A DNA stretch of 64,000 bases. Source: Ailanthus altissimus. Lineage: Eukaryota > Streptophyta > Magnoliopsida > Sapindales > Simaroubaceae. Shown here piece after piece: positions 1-11,059 of the stretch. A model generated the notes under the pieces. The model ran no database searches. It had not been told where the DNA came from and was given only the letters and a program-made list of their open reading frames with translations. A program made the translations under genes and the position numbers. Numbering within the stretch: the stretch's first letter is position 1; every line of letters starts with the position of its first letter. The stretch spans positions 18,982,001 through 19,046,000 of the forward strand of contig OX327697.1 in assembly GCA_946807835.1 (NCBI GenBank), read 5' to 3'.

Positions 1-420
1 GTTAAGAGTTAGCAGGTTATAAGAGTCAGGGAATATCCAAGAGTTTGAGCCTTATTTGTAACGAGACAAAGACCTGATGGTATACTAGCAATGACATAGT
101 TACAATTAGGTGCAAAAAAATGCCATTGTTTAATTTAAAGAGTTTAAGTTATCGTCTTCCCGTTCGAGAGATTACTGAGATTATGTAAAGTAGTAATGAC
201 ATAGTTACAAATAGTTACAATTAGGTGCAAGAAAATGTCATTGTCTAATTTAAAGAGTTTAAGCTATCGTCTTCCTATTTAAGAGATTACTGAGATTATA
301 TAAAGTAGTGGGATGACATTTTAGATTAAAAATGTATAACTGTTATACTATGATCTAAAATATTTAATTAGTGATTTAATTAATTCCACCAATATCTCCT
401 ATTTTATTTTGGCCTGTGAA
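1..420 (+). repeat. Ty1/copia LTR remnant with internal tandem duplication
   Basis: The first bases (gttaagagttagcaggttat and on) recur at about 5083, 6960 and 53010, and in reverse complement near 56070, all inside long copia LTRs of one family. This piece is therefore the inner part of the 5' LTR of the plus-strand copia element that follows. A block of about 110 bp (roughly 85-195) is repeated in tandem at about 199-310 with a handful of differences. I see no primer-binding site between here and gag, so the LTR end has been lost or rearranged. Confidence 0.65.
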
Positions 421-3400
421 TGTTTGATGGCTGCTATGAACCCTTTGGTGCTTATAGTTGATGCAGACCAACTCAATGATACCAAGAATTACTCTGACTG
501 ACAGATGAATTTCAGAAATGTTCTGGATTCAAAAAAGTTTGGATATGTTGTTAATCAGAGATTGCCGGAAGTCATTTCTAATAGCCTTACCCCAGAAGAC
601 ATAAACAAAATGGGTGTTACCTTCTTCATTCAAGGTGTCTATGTCTTATAATTGAGTGCAAGTATACACTATTGTATGCAAGTAATAAAGGGACAAAAGA
701 GTCGGATGTCGAACCCACAAGGATAATATATTCTTTTTAACCAAGTACTAAAATTATGTCTATCTGGTAATTATTCAGAAAAATAAAAATCTAAGAATGA
801 ATTTTAAAAAATATAAAAGCAATGACATAATGTAAAGAGATTTTAAAGATAATAATATAGAGAAAACATAGGGTTAATACTATCCATTAATATGTTTTCT
901 ATTAATTAATCCTTTAATATTTAATTTCCTTAATCTTTTTTATTAATCAAGACACTATTGTATTCACAAGTATATCATACTATACCAAATAACTATATTC
1001 ATATGGTATTTGTAATAAACTAAGATTCATTAAGAATAAGTCTTATTGATCATACATGCCAATTAGGTATATACTTATCCTAATTTGAAACTTGCATATA
1101 CAACATTGAATGTTACTCTACAATCATGCATCAAATTACCAATGTTTAAATGTAATGATTCATTTTCTAAGTTTATCAAAATTACCAAGTCATTCACCAA
1201 CATTGGCCAAATACATTGAAGCATTAAGAACAAGTCATTTGAATAATATAGAACTAAGTTTATTAAATATTAGAAAGATATAACAATTAAGCGCACATAT
1301 TGAGTTCAAGTATTAACCCTAAAAAGAAATTTTAGTTCATGGCTATAAGAGAACAGTGGCAAAAAAAAAAAAAATATTATACAATCAATAGCAAACCGAT
1401 AAAGACATCGAATTACTCTTGATTGTGTTGTCTAAGGAACTATTGATGCTGAAGAACGCCTTGAATTTCTATCTATAGATGCTTTAATTATGTCACACTT
1501 ACTCTCTAAGACTTGTGTTGTGAGTCTTTTCTGTCTTCTAGGATGATTTTTGAAGGTTGGGAACGAGTGGCCTTTTATAAAGATTAATATGAGCTTAAAA
1601 ATCTCAATTCTTGCTGGTTTAGGAAACGTGTTGTCACTGTGGCGCTACCTTACTGCTGCTGGGGTGCCATGTTTAAAAGGCTATATCGCTAGAGCGGTGT
1701 GGATCTGGCGCTAGGGCGACGAGTTATCGCTGGAGCGGTGGATGGTCAGCACTGGGGTAATGAACTACGACTTAAACAGGTCATTTTTTCTAATTGTTTT
1801 TATTTTGATCATTGTTCTAACGTTGGGACAAAAATTCATGTAGTGCTAAGGTGACAAGTGCATAATTTAAAAATTTTGTATTTTAGTCCCTGATTTCTGC
1901 TGGTCCCTATAAATAACCAATAATGCACATAAATAGTCATTTATTCTCATAAAATAATAAAATATCAAGATAAAAATATGAGAAAATAAATGATAAATAT
2001 GCCCTTATCATGGTGCATCATCTTCTATTCCGAAGGCTTCTGGGAAGTCCAAATAGAAAAAGAAGGTGAGGCAGACACTCAAGATAAGTCCTTATAGGCG
2101 ACATATATCCAAGCCTCAACAAAATAGCAAAACAGATGAAAAGTGTTTCCACTATCACAAGGTTGGGCATTGGAAGCGCAATTGCCCTAAATAACTTGCC
2201 ACTGCAAAAAAGACTCCCTCAGGTATATGCTTAATGATCATAGACATTTATATGCCATTTGATGCCAGTTTTGGCTGGGTATTAGATACAGTCTGTCTTT
2301 CTCACATCTACAATACGTTGCAGGGACTGAGAGAGACTAGAATGTTATAGCCTAGAGAAGTGATGTTACGAGTAGGAAATGAGAATTTCCTGCAAGTCCA
2401 AGCTATTGGATAGTTTGATTTACTTCTCCCTTGCAATATAACTATTGTATTACATAATTGTTATGATATACCAAACATCATTAGATAGATTGTGTATCTT
2501 TATGTACTTGACAGTGAAGGATATCATATAAGCATTAGGAATAGTTCTTTATATTTATATGATGTAAATGATGTTTTATTAGTTGAGTGTCAGTTAATAA
2601 ATGCTCAATACATTTTGAAAACAACTAGAAATGTCATGAATGTGCAAGCTACTACTAGCAATAAACGTAGATCAGAATCTTGAAATAATATAGAATTGTG
2701 GCACATAAAATTAGGTCATATAGGAGTGAGACGCCTAACCCGTCTGGTTAAGGATGGTCAAATACCTGATCTGACCATAAAGCCTTATCCAATTTATGAA
2801 TCTTGTATTCAAGGGAAGATGGCCAAATCTCCATTCGTAGGTGTTGGACATTGGGCCGCTGATTTATTGGAACTGGTACATAGTGATGTATGCGGTCCAA
2901 TAAATCACGTTGCTATAGGATATTTTTGATACTTTGTAATCTTTATCGATCATTTGTCACAATATGGGTGCGTGTTTATTATAAAACACAAGTCAGAAAC
3001 CTTTGAAAGGTTCAAAGAATTCTGACTTTCAAAGGTTTCTGACTTGAGGTAGAGAAATAAATTAATATGTACATTAAGTGCCTTCGATCAGATTGAGACG
3101 GTGAGTACATGAGCAGTGAAATCTCGAATTATTTAAAGAAGAATGGAGTTCTCTCTCAACATAGTCCTCCAGGTACTCCGCAACACAATAATATTTTGGA
3201 GATGAGGAATGAGATTTTATTAGATATGGTTCGATCGATGATGAGTTTTACCAATCTTTCTGAATACCTGTGGGGTTAGGCTCTAAAATAGCTGCTTATA
3301 TATTGAACAGAGTTCCATCTAAAGCTATTCCTTTAACTCCGTATAAGATAATGAAAATAAAAAAGCTGAGTCTTAAATATTTTAAGATTTTGGGCTGTCC

Positions 3401-5060
3401 TGCTTACATAAGAGTTACGCAATAGGATAAACTTGCACTCATGGGGTATAAGTATAGGTTCATTAGGTATCCTTCAAATTCAGTGGGATATCAGTTTTAT
3501 GATCCTGATGAGCGAAATGTGTTTGTTTTTCATTATGCCACTTTCTTAGAGAAAAAAATTTCTCGTAGATCATAAAGATTGTAGAAAATTTGCACTTGAT
3601 AAAGTCAATTAAGAAATGAATGAACTAAAGATGGAAACTAAAGGTCAATTAAGTAGTGAACCTTTGACACACCCTCCACGTAGGTCGGAAAGGATGTCCA
3701 TGCCACCTATTAGGTATGATTAGATACCTGAAGGTGCACTTAGAGTTTTCTTAATTGAAAAAAATAATCCTTTGACCTATAAGGAGACGATATTAAACAT
3801 CGATTCAGGAAAGTGGCAAAAAGCCATGAAATGAAAATTTGACTCCATACATAAAAATCAAGTATGGGACTTAGTTGAGTTTCCCGAAAGAATAGTTTTT
3901 ATCGGTTGTAAATGGGTTTACAAGATGAAACGAGGGTCAAATGAGAATATAAAGACCTTTAAGGCCCAACTGGTTTGCACCAGTGGCGATACTAAAGTTA
4001 ATTAGGATTTTGTTGGCTTTTACAGCATACTATAACTTTGAAATTTGGCAAATAGATGTCAAAATGGGATTCCTAAATGGATATCTTAATGAAGAGATAT
4101 ACATGAAACAGCCAGAAGGTTTTGTATCGAGCTTAACTTCTAGTCTTGTATGCAGATTGAAGAAGTCCATTTATAGATTTAAGCACTCTTCCTAAAGTTG
4201 GAATCATCGCTTTGATAAGGTAATAAGATTGTCTAATTTCATAAAAAATGAAGAGCAAAACGTGTGTGTATAAAAAGGTAAGTGAGATCGTGATGGTCTT
4301 TTTAGTGCTCTATGTTGATGACACATTAATCATTGTGAATGATATCGGTATGTTATAATCTGTGAAAAGTATCTGAGTAAGAACTTCTCCGTGAAGAATT
4401 TGGGAGAGGCTTTTTATATACTAGATATAAAGTTTTATAGATATAGAGCTAGGAAGTTGATAGGACTCTCCCAATCATCGTACATTGATAATTTCTTGAA
4501 AATGTGCAATTTCACTAACTGTAAGATAGTTAATGTACCTTTCAGATATGGTGTTCATCTTTTGAGGAGAATTTCTCCTCAGACGGAGATGAAAGAGTTG
4601 GAATGTCTAACATACTATATGCATTAACTGTGGGGAACTTGATGTATGTTATGATATGCACGAGACCTGACATCAATATAGCTATAAGTGTTACAAGCCA
4701 GTATTAATCTGATACAGATGACAACGATTGAATAGCAGTCAAACATATCCTTAAATACTTTAAGGGTACAAAAGATAAGTTTCTTATATATGAAAATGGT
4801 GACTTACAGGTAAGAGGATACACGGATTCAAATTTTTAGTCTGACCTAGATAATAGAAAGTCTACATCTGAGTATGTGTTTACTCTCAATGGTACCGCAA
4901 TGAGTTGGAAGAGCGTCAAACAAGGATCTATAACTGATTTGACTATAGAGACAAAGTACATAGCCACCTCGAAAGCAGCGAATAAAGCTGTATGGATTTG
5001 TAAGTTTGTCGTTGAGCTTAAAATTGTTCCAAGTTTGAGTTAACGTCGGTGAGAATTATA
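421..5060 (+). pseudogene. degenerate Ty1/copia gag-pol
   Basis: This is the coding interior of a copia retrotransposon (reverse transcription and integration of its own RNA), now broken by many stops and frameshifts. In order I see: a gag start near 427-640; a gag CCHC zinc knuckle at 2144-2185 whose second cysteine has become tyrosine; a GAG-pre-integrase block at 2696-2830 (LWHIKLGHIGVRRL); integrase remnants at about 2870-3560; reverse transcriptase at about 3820-4370, including a YVDD-type active site near 4310-4330; and RNase H at about 4660-5040 (ETKYIATSKA near 4947). This PBS/gag...integrase-before-RT order is diagnostic of copia. Gag is interrupted by a foreign LTR at 642-2010. The same family recurs on the minus strand at 56295-60462, where for example a CQLIN-type motif before GAG-pre-integrase is shared. 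It cannot be active. Confidence 0.85.
642..2010 (-). mobile_element. solo LTR (about 1.37 kb) inserted in copia gag
   Basis: This stretch interrupts copia gag: coding resemblance stops near 640 and resumes at 2011. Read on the minus strand it starts TGATAAGGGCATATTTATC and ends ...ATAAGACA, so it has TG...CA ends. The first 105 or so bases recur at 61664 in plus orientation, which confirms a repeat family. It contains no coding sequence. A phrase like gtcgaacccacaagga near its low-coordinate end resembles the gtcgatccacaggga phrase in the Athila LTRs at 45671, which suggests a gypsy-type LTR. I could not find a matching target-site duplication, so the left boundary is uncertain by a few tens of bases. 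Confidence 0.6.
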
Positions 5061-6320
5061 ATTGCTAATAGTTAGCACTTCTAAGAGTTAGTAGGTTATA
5101 AGAGTCAGCGAATGTCCAAGAGTTTGAGCATTATCTATAACGAGACAAAGACTTGAGTGTATACTAGTAATGACATAGTTGCAAAGAGTTGTAATCGGAT
5201 GCTAGAAAATGTCATTACATAAGTATGTTCTCGAATATTATGTTTCGGATCTATTTTCACTGATGCAGGTTTGTCGGTGGATTCTTTTTATATAAACCAA
5301 CGTATGTCATACTGTAAGGTATAGATAGTTATTCATAGTTGACCGTGAGTTTGAAGCTCATATAGACATACGAGTATCAAGTTAAAACTAGATATCGAAC
5401 AAACCCATGAGGACCCTAATAGACATCATATGTAAGCCGTTAATAAAAGGTCCTCTCGAGTTGTGTAGTATATGTGGTTCTTTGACCTGAGTGTCATGGT
5501 GGGCATGTAAGTGATTCACCGTTCTTTAGTTCCATGCATATTAGAGACCTTTCATGGTCTGACCACTGGGTGTTGCTGGGTATGGTCTGATGCTTATGGA
5601 GTTCGGTGTGCGTAGATATGAGATCCGTCAGCTCAAATAGAGAGTTGTATATCCAAATACTCCGAGATTGTCAAAAAAATCTTATGGCCATAAGTATTAA
5701 CCCGGAAAAGGAGTTTCCCATAAGGTTGAATAATATAGCAAAGGCTTTTTTATATATTATTCATTGAAATACGAATCTAAAGATAGGTTATAAATGAGCA
5801 CATGAGGATTTAACAGTGATGATCTATGTCCCATTTCCAATAAAATTTTTAATACAATAAAAGGCCCAAATCTTTTTATCGATATGAGTGTTTTATATCG
5901 AAAAAAAATTCAATTATTCATTTTGAAAATATTTCTATTCTATATTAATATAGTAGTAGAAAGAATTCAGGATATAGATGACAAAAAGACTATATGCATG
6001 CCCTATGACCTCAACTTATATAGTCAACGCACTGATTTTTAATATCTGTGACATGTGTATAGAGCATTGATCACGGACTTATGAAATAGTTCTATCTGAC
6101 AAATCAAGCGTAAACCTAGAGAGTCCCACAATATGAAGTGAACTCGTTGTACACCGGGGTAGTGAATCAGATTAAATAATTTAATCCAGTAATATCTAGC
6201 ATGACCATGGGATGCGCACGTGGCGCATGGTGTGCCTTTGGTTGAGTTTACCCCAGTATGTGATATGGGGGGACTCACTGGGGATACACTTGATAACCAT
6301 GTAAAAATGGTAATTTCATA
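5061..6320 (+). repeat. 3' copia LTR remnant of the plus-strand element
   Basis: Directly after the RNase H remnant the sequence becomes inner LTR sequence of the same family as the solo LTR at 52782-54966. Shared blocks include the gctaatagttagcact segment, a stretch around 5550-5640 with ggtctgatgcttatggag, and the cacgtgg-like block near 6210. The beginning of the LTR (TGTTRRAGnYGGTGCT) and the polypurine tract are missing, so the pol/LTR junction has been deleted. Confidence 0.6.
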
Positions 6321-6680
6321 TGTTAATTATTTAATAGTTAAATAATCAAAATATTATTATTTTATATTATATATAATATTTTATTTATTAATATATATAT
6401 ATACTTGGTGGCCAAGTATATATATAAATAATATTTAATAATATATTATATTTATATATATGTGAAATTATGAATAAGAATGAATGAATAGTAGTTGGAA
6501 AATTGGATTTAGAGAGGGAACTCTTAGAAAATTATTTTCTAAAGAGAGAAAGTAAAAGAAAAGTTGTTTCTTTTCATTATTCATCATCTCCATCAAGTAA
6601 TTAACTCACTACAGTAATACTGGCTATTATTTTACTGATAAAAAATTGATCAATAGTAAACATATAGCATAAGTTTAAGG
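6321..6680. repeat. AT-rich LTR interior with a palindrome
   Basis: This is AT-rich sequence continuing the copia LTR. It contains an almost perfect inverted repeat at about 6393-6426: tatatatatacttgg, then TGG, then the complement. No gene is visible. Confidence 0.5.
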
Positions 6681-9070
6681 AGTTAAATTATGATCTGTTG
6701 GATCAAGCTGTTGTTTCAACTAGTCAAGCCTTATTGGGATTTGTACTCATGTGCCATCCTATTATCGTATGAATATTTTATTTTATAATATTTATATAGT
6801 ACATTATTTGTTAAATCGCTAATTATTATTATTATAAATGGTTCAATACTTATGACGCTATAGACATTATATGATCTGAAGGAGTTCAAATTTGGTCTAA
6901 AGAAGTTTAGATCAATACCAAAAGTTAGCATCACTGAAAACTATAAATGCTAAAGAGTTAGCATGTTATATTGATCAGTGAAGTCTAAGAGTTAGAATCT
7001 TATCTGTAACGGTATAAAGACCTGAGAATACATTAGTAATAATATAGTTGCAATGCTAAGAAATGTTATTATGTAAGTTTATTCTGAAATTATATGTTCC
7101 TGGTCATAATTTACCGATGCAGGTCTGACAGTAGAATCTTTTTACATAAATCAGTGTATACTATATCTAAATGGTTATTCTTAGCTGACCATGGGCTTAT
7201 TGGAAGTTCGTATAGTATAAGGGTTCAGTGAGGACTGAATACTGAACAGACTTAACGAGGATTGAATACTGAACAGACTTAACGAGAACCCTAATAGACA
7301 TCCCATGAAGCCGTCAATGAAATGTCCTCTCAAGTTGAGTAGTATACGTAGTCCTTTGACCTGAGAACCACTATGGGCTTGTAAGTGATCCATTATACTT
7401 TAGTTCTACGCATGTCACAGACCTTTCATGGTGTAACCGCTAGGTGTCGCTGGGTATGGTCTGACGCTTATGGAGTCCGGTGTGTATAGATATGGAATCC
7501 GTCAGCTCATATGGATGAGTTATATATATCCAGATGCTCAGAGATTGTATCTTAAAAAGTCTTATGGCTATAAGTAACAAACCCAAGAAAGAGTTTCCTA
7601 CAGGGTTAAACAATATTACAAAAGTGTTTGCATATATTGTTTATTAAGATATATTTCTGGAGATAAGTTCACGGATGAGCACATATGGATTTGACGGTAG
7701 TGATCTATATCCCTGCTCTTCCAGGATATGATTGGTGAAAGGATTATGCGTATGCGCTATAACCTCAACTTGTATGGTCTACTGCACTGATTTGTAATAT
7801 TCGTGACGTGTGCGTGGGGCATTGATCTCGGACTCACAGAATAATTATGTTTGACAAATTGGGAGTGGACCTAGAAAGTCCTGCAATATCAAGTATACTC
7901 GTTGTGCACTGGGGCAGCGTACCAGATTGAATAGTTCAATCTAAAAAATTCCAACAGACCGGACATTTACTTCGGTTTTCCTCCGATCATGCACGTGTCA
8001 AGACTTAAGAGTTAAGTATATCAATTAGTTAACAATTTAGCTGTTGACCAATGAGATGTTGACATATGGCATATGTGGGCCAATTATTATTTAATTTAAA
8101 AATTATCAAAATGACCTTATTTGTTGGACAAATAATATCATTATTTTATTCATTAAAATATTATTTTTGAATAAAATAATAATAATATATGTTATTATTA
8201 TTTAAATTAAAATCAAACAATTAATTTTTTTATTTAAATTGGCATGTGTTTCTACCATTTGTTTAATATGATTTGTTTAATATTAATTAAATGATATGAT
8301 AAATATAAATGGGTGGCATTTGTTAATGGTAGGCCTTAAGATGTTTTTTAATAATGAAAAAGTGTTTTCTCATTTGACCTAGATTAAAATCAAGTTTATT
8401 TAAATAATTTTTTATTTTATTTTATTTTCATTTGGTTTATTGTAAATAATAATAAATAAAAATTAATGACAAATATAATGGATACCATTAGGTGAGAAAA
8501 TAAAAGATCATAATAAACAAAACACTAATGGCAAATATAATGGATGTCATTAGGTGAGAAAATGAAAGATAATAATAAACAAATGAAAGAGCAATATATT
8601 GCTCAATTGATTAAATGAAAATTAGGCTAAGTGATTAGTGGGAATGATAGAGAGAGTTTTGAAAGGTTAAGTGTTAGAATTATTTCTCAAGTGTTGGGAG
8701 CAAAAACACCTATTTTATTTTTTCCTTCTATTTTTGGTCATACATACTATAAGATAGAAACAAAGATTCAAGAGTTGAATCATTTGTTGGAAAAGTTGCT
8801 ATTCTAACTTCTTCAAGCCCATCGTGTTGAGGAATTAGAATTGTGAACGGGTTGCTTCAAGGTGGGGACTCCGATTCGACAATATACCAAAGGCTTGACA
8901 ATGTACTATTTCTCAATCTTGAAGTATTTTACATTTATGAGATAACATATAAAATTTATTTGTGTTTATCATTATAAAATTTGTATTCCGCTTATTCGCT
9001 GCGCATGTATGTATGTGATATGTATGCTATATTTAAATGATAAACACAAACCCACATGTATGCACCTTAT
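6681..9070 (+). repeat. second copia LTR remnant (solo or nested)
   Basis: A second near-full copy of the long copia LTR follows the first. From about 6750 (actcatgtgccatcc) it parallels the solo LTR at 52782-54966 block by block: the gatctgaaggagttca block at 6875, the tagagttagcatg block at 6960, the ggtatggtctgacgcttatgg block at 7450, and a terminal region at 9000-9060 with catgtatgtatgtgatatgt and aacacaaacccacatg. No pol sequence lies between the two LTR copies, so this is either a solo LTR or the product of recombination. Neither end is cleanly delimited. Confidence 0.55.
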
Positions 9071-11059
9071 GTTTAAAATCACTCAAGCCTACCCTATTGA
9101 CCACTAAAACTGCCATCAAGTTTCATTTCAGACGAGTTCTAATTTTGAAGATTTCAAAAGAAACCAATGATGAATTTCTCAATCTCTTTATATTAATTTG
9201 ATTAATATAATTTTTTGTGTTGATTATATTTTACGACTTCGCTATACCACTCTAGTGCCAATATATGTATGTGATGCATATCTGTATAAGATACATATTT
9301 GGTAACACGTGACACATGTATACATTGTAGAATTGTAGACCCGAATCATGCACCCTCACAATAACCACCTTTGCATAATCCCTAACCTTAGCTTTGATGC
9401 AGGCCATCGCATAATCTGTGAAATCTAGGTCACCTTAGTCTTCAAAAAATGTTTTAAGCTCTTCCTTGGATAGTTTTGTACCTCTTAAGCACCTATTCTA
9501 ATACTGAATTTAACTTCACAATCTTCTCTAACTTAACTGAGTCAATTTATCTTTTTTAAGCAATTTTTTACTCATTGCCTTTGAGCTCTGACAATCTTTA
9601 TTGAGCCGTTGTTACTTTCCTCATCAAAACAAATCAATACTTATATATATATATATATATAAATAGTACTTGTTTGTGCTCAAAAGATGACGAATCCTTA
9701 ATTTATCGAATTTGAGCTCAAACAAAGCTATATTTTTAAATATGAAAATCTATATCTTTTGTTTTATTTATTAATTTAGCACTCTTTAAACTTTGTTATT
9801 TATATATTTTTAAATTAAACATTTATATCAATAATCATTTTTACGAATTAATAACAAATAGTTTGGGAGTCCTTGTTAAAAGAAAAAAAAACAAATAGTT
9901 TAAGACTAAAAAATCAAATTGAAAAAAGTAAATAAAACTAAATCAAATTAAAGGGATATTATCATCAACACTTTTAAAGTATGGTTTAATTATAACAACA
10001 CCTATAGGTTTAAAAATCAACATTTGTATTTAATTATTTTATCAAAATAGTCACGAATGACAAAACGTCAATGATTTACAATTAAAATTAATAAATCTAA
10101 GAGTAATCATATATTTTCACCTTTAAACATTTAAAAATTAAAAAGATAATATATTATAATAATATTATAAAATTAAAAAAATTAATACAACTGGCATGCT
10201 GGCTGTATTACTTCTGCTTGAATTAATGGCCATTTTAGGCGCTTGCACCAAGTGGCTAAAATGGCCGCCGGCCTAGCGGAATTTGTTAGAGGGTATTGTC
10301 ACAAAAAGTCATCATTATCATCATCATCATTATTATTGTTGTTGCTGCATTTGTACGGTAGTGATTTTGTGGTAAAATAATTTTAAAAGGAAAAAAGAAA
10401 AGAAATTTTATGGGTTTCAACTCAATATCGTAAAACACACCCTACAAAATTTTGACATTTTGAATGCACTTTTGGTTACTTGCCGAAGCATGTATTAGTT
10501 CCATGAATAAAGTTGAAGGCAAATGTATTTAGTTTGTTTTGACTTTGTAGGATTACAGATGAGGAAAGTCTGTGATAAGCCACACAGGTCCATACGTAAA
10601 AGAATCAAGAACCGAAAATATCTGCAGAATGTGGCGTGATGTGGAACAAGTATAGGACTTTGTGACTACCAGGAATTTCTGCATAAGTGGGAAGAAAGGA
10701 GGAGGAGAAGAGGCGTGCATGGCATGGAAAGTGGAAAGAGGCGTGCATGCATGGAAAGTGGAAACCTGTGGTAACATGCAATTGGAAAGTGGGGAACATG
10801 ATGTTTGTTGATTTTATTTTCTGTTAACAAAATATAGGACATGCAACTATATTGTAGGAAGAAGTTTTCCCTTTTGATGTATTTAAGGAATATTGATTTG
10901 AATGAATGGATTATCTTGTTAACAAAAAAAAAAAAAAAACTATCTCGTGGTGTGATTCTTACCCCTAAAAGAATCTTATTTCTTCTAAACCTCTGATTGG
11001 GACCTATCAGTCTGTTTGTGATTTAAAATCTTACAAGTTAATTTTTTTTTTCTGAGCAG
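9071..11059. other. AT-rich spacer upstream of CAP-D2; no gene seen
   Basis: There is no supportable coding sequence. The stretch contains another scrap resembling the copia LTR terminus (about 9230-9330), a (TA)n run near 9638-9662, an 11-bp-arm hairpin at 10228-10266, and a short tandem duplication (gaggcgtgcatg...ggaaagtgg) at 10709-10764. The first exon and start codon of CAP-D2 should lie here, but I could not find them. Confidence 0.6.
10228..10266. repeat. inverted repeat / hairpin
   Basis: GGCCATTTTAG and its exact reverse complement CTAAAATGGCC flank a 17-base loop, which itself holds the imperfect pair gcttg/caagt. It lies about 800 bp upstream of the first recognisable CAP-D2 exon. 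It could be a transposon terminus or a regulatory fold; nothing else about it is known from the sequence. Confidence 0.6.

Noticed and set aside
9361..9600. A host gene fragment on the minus strand
   Set aside because: Short open stretches are visible but no domain or splice pattern could be recognised.
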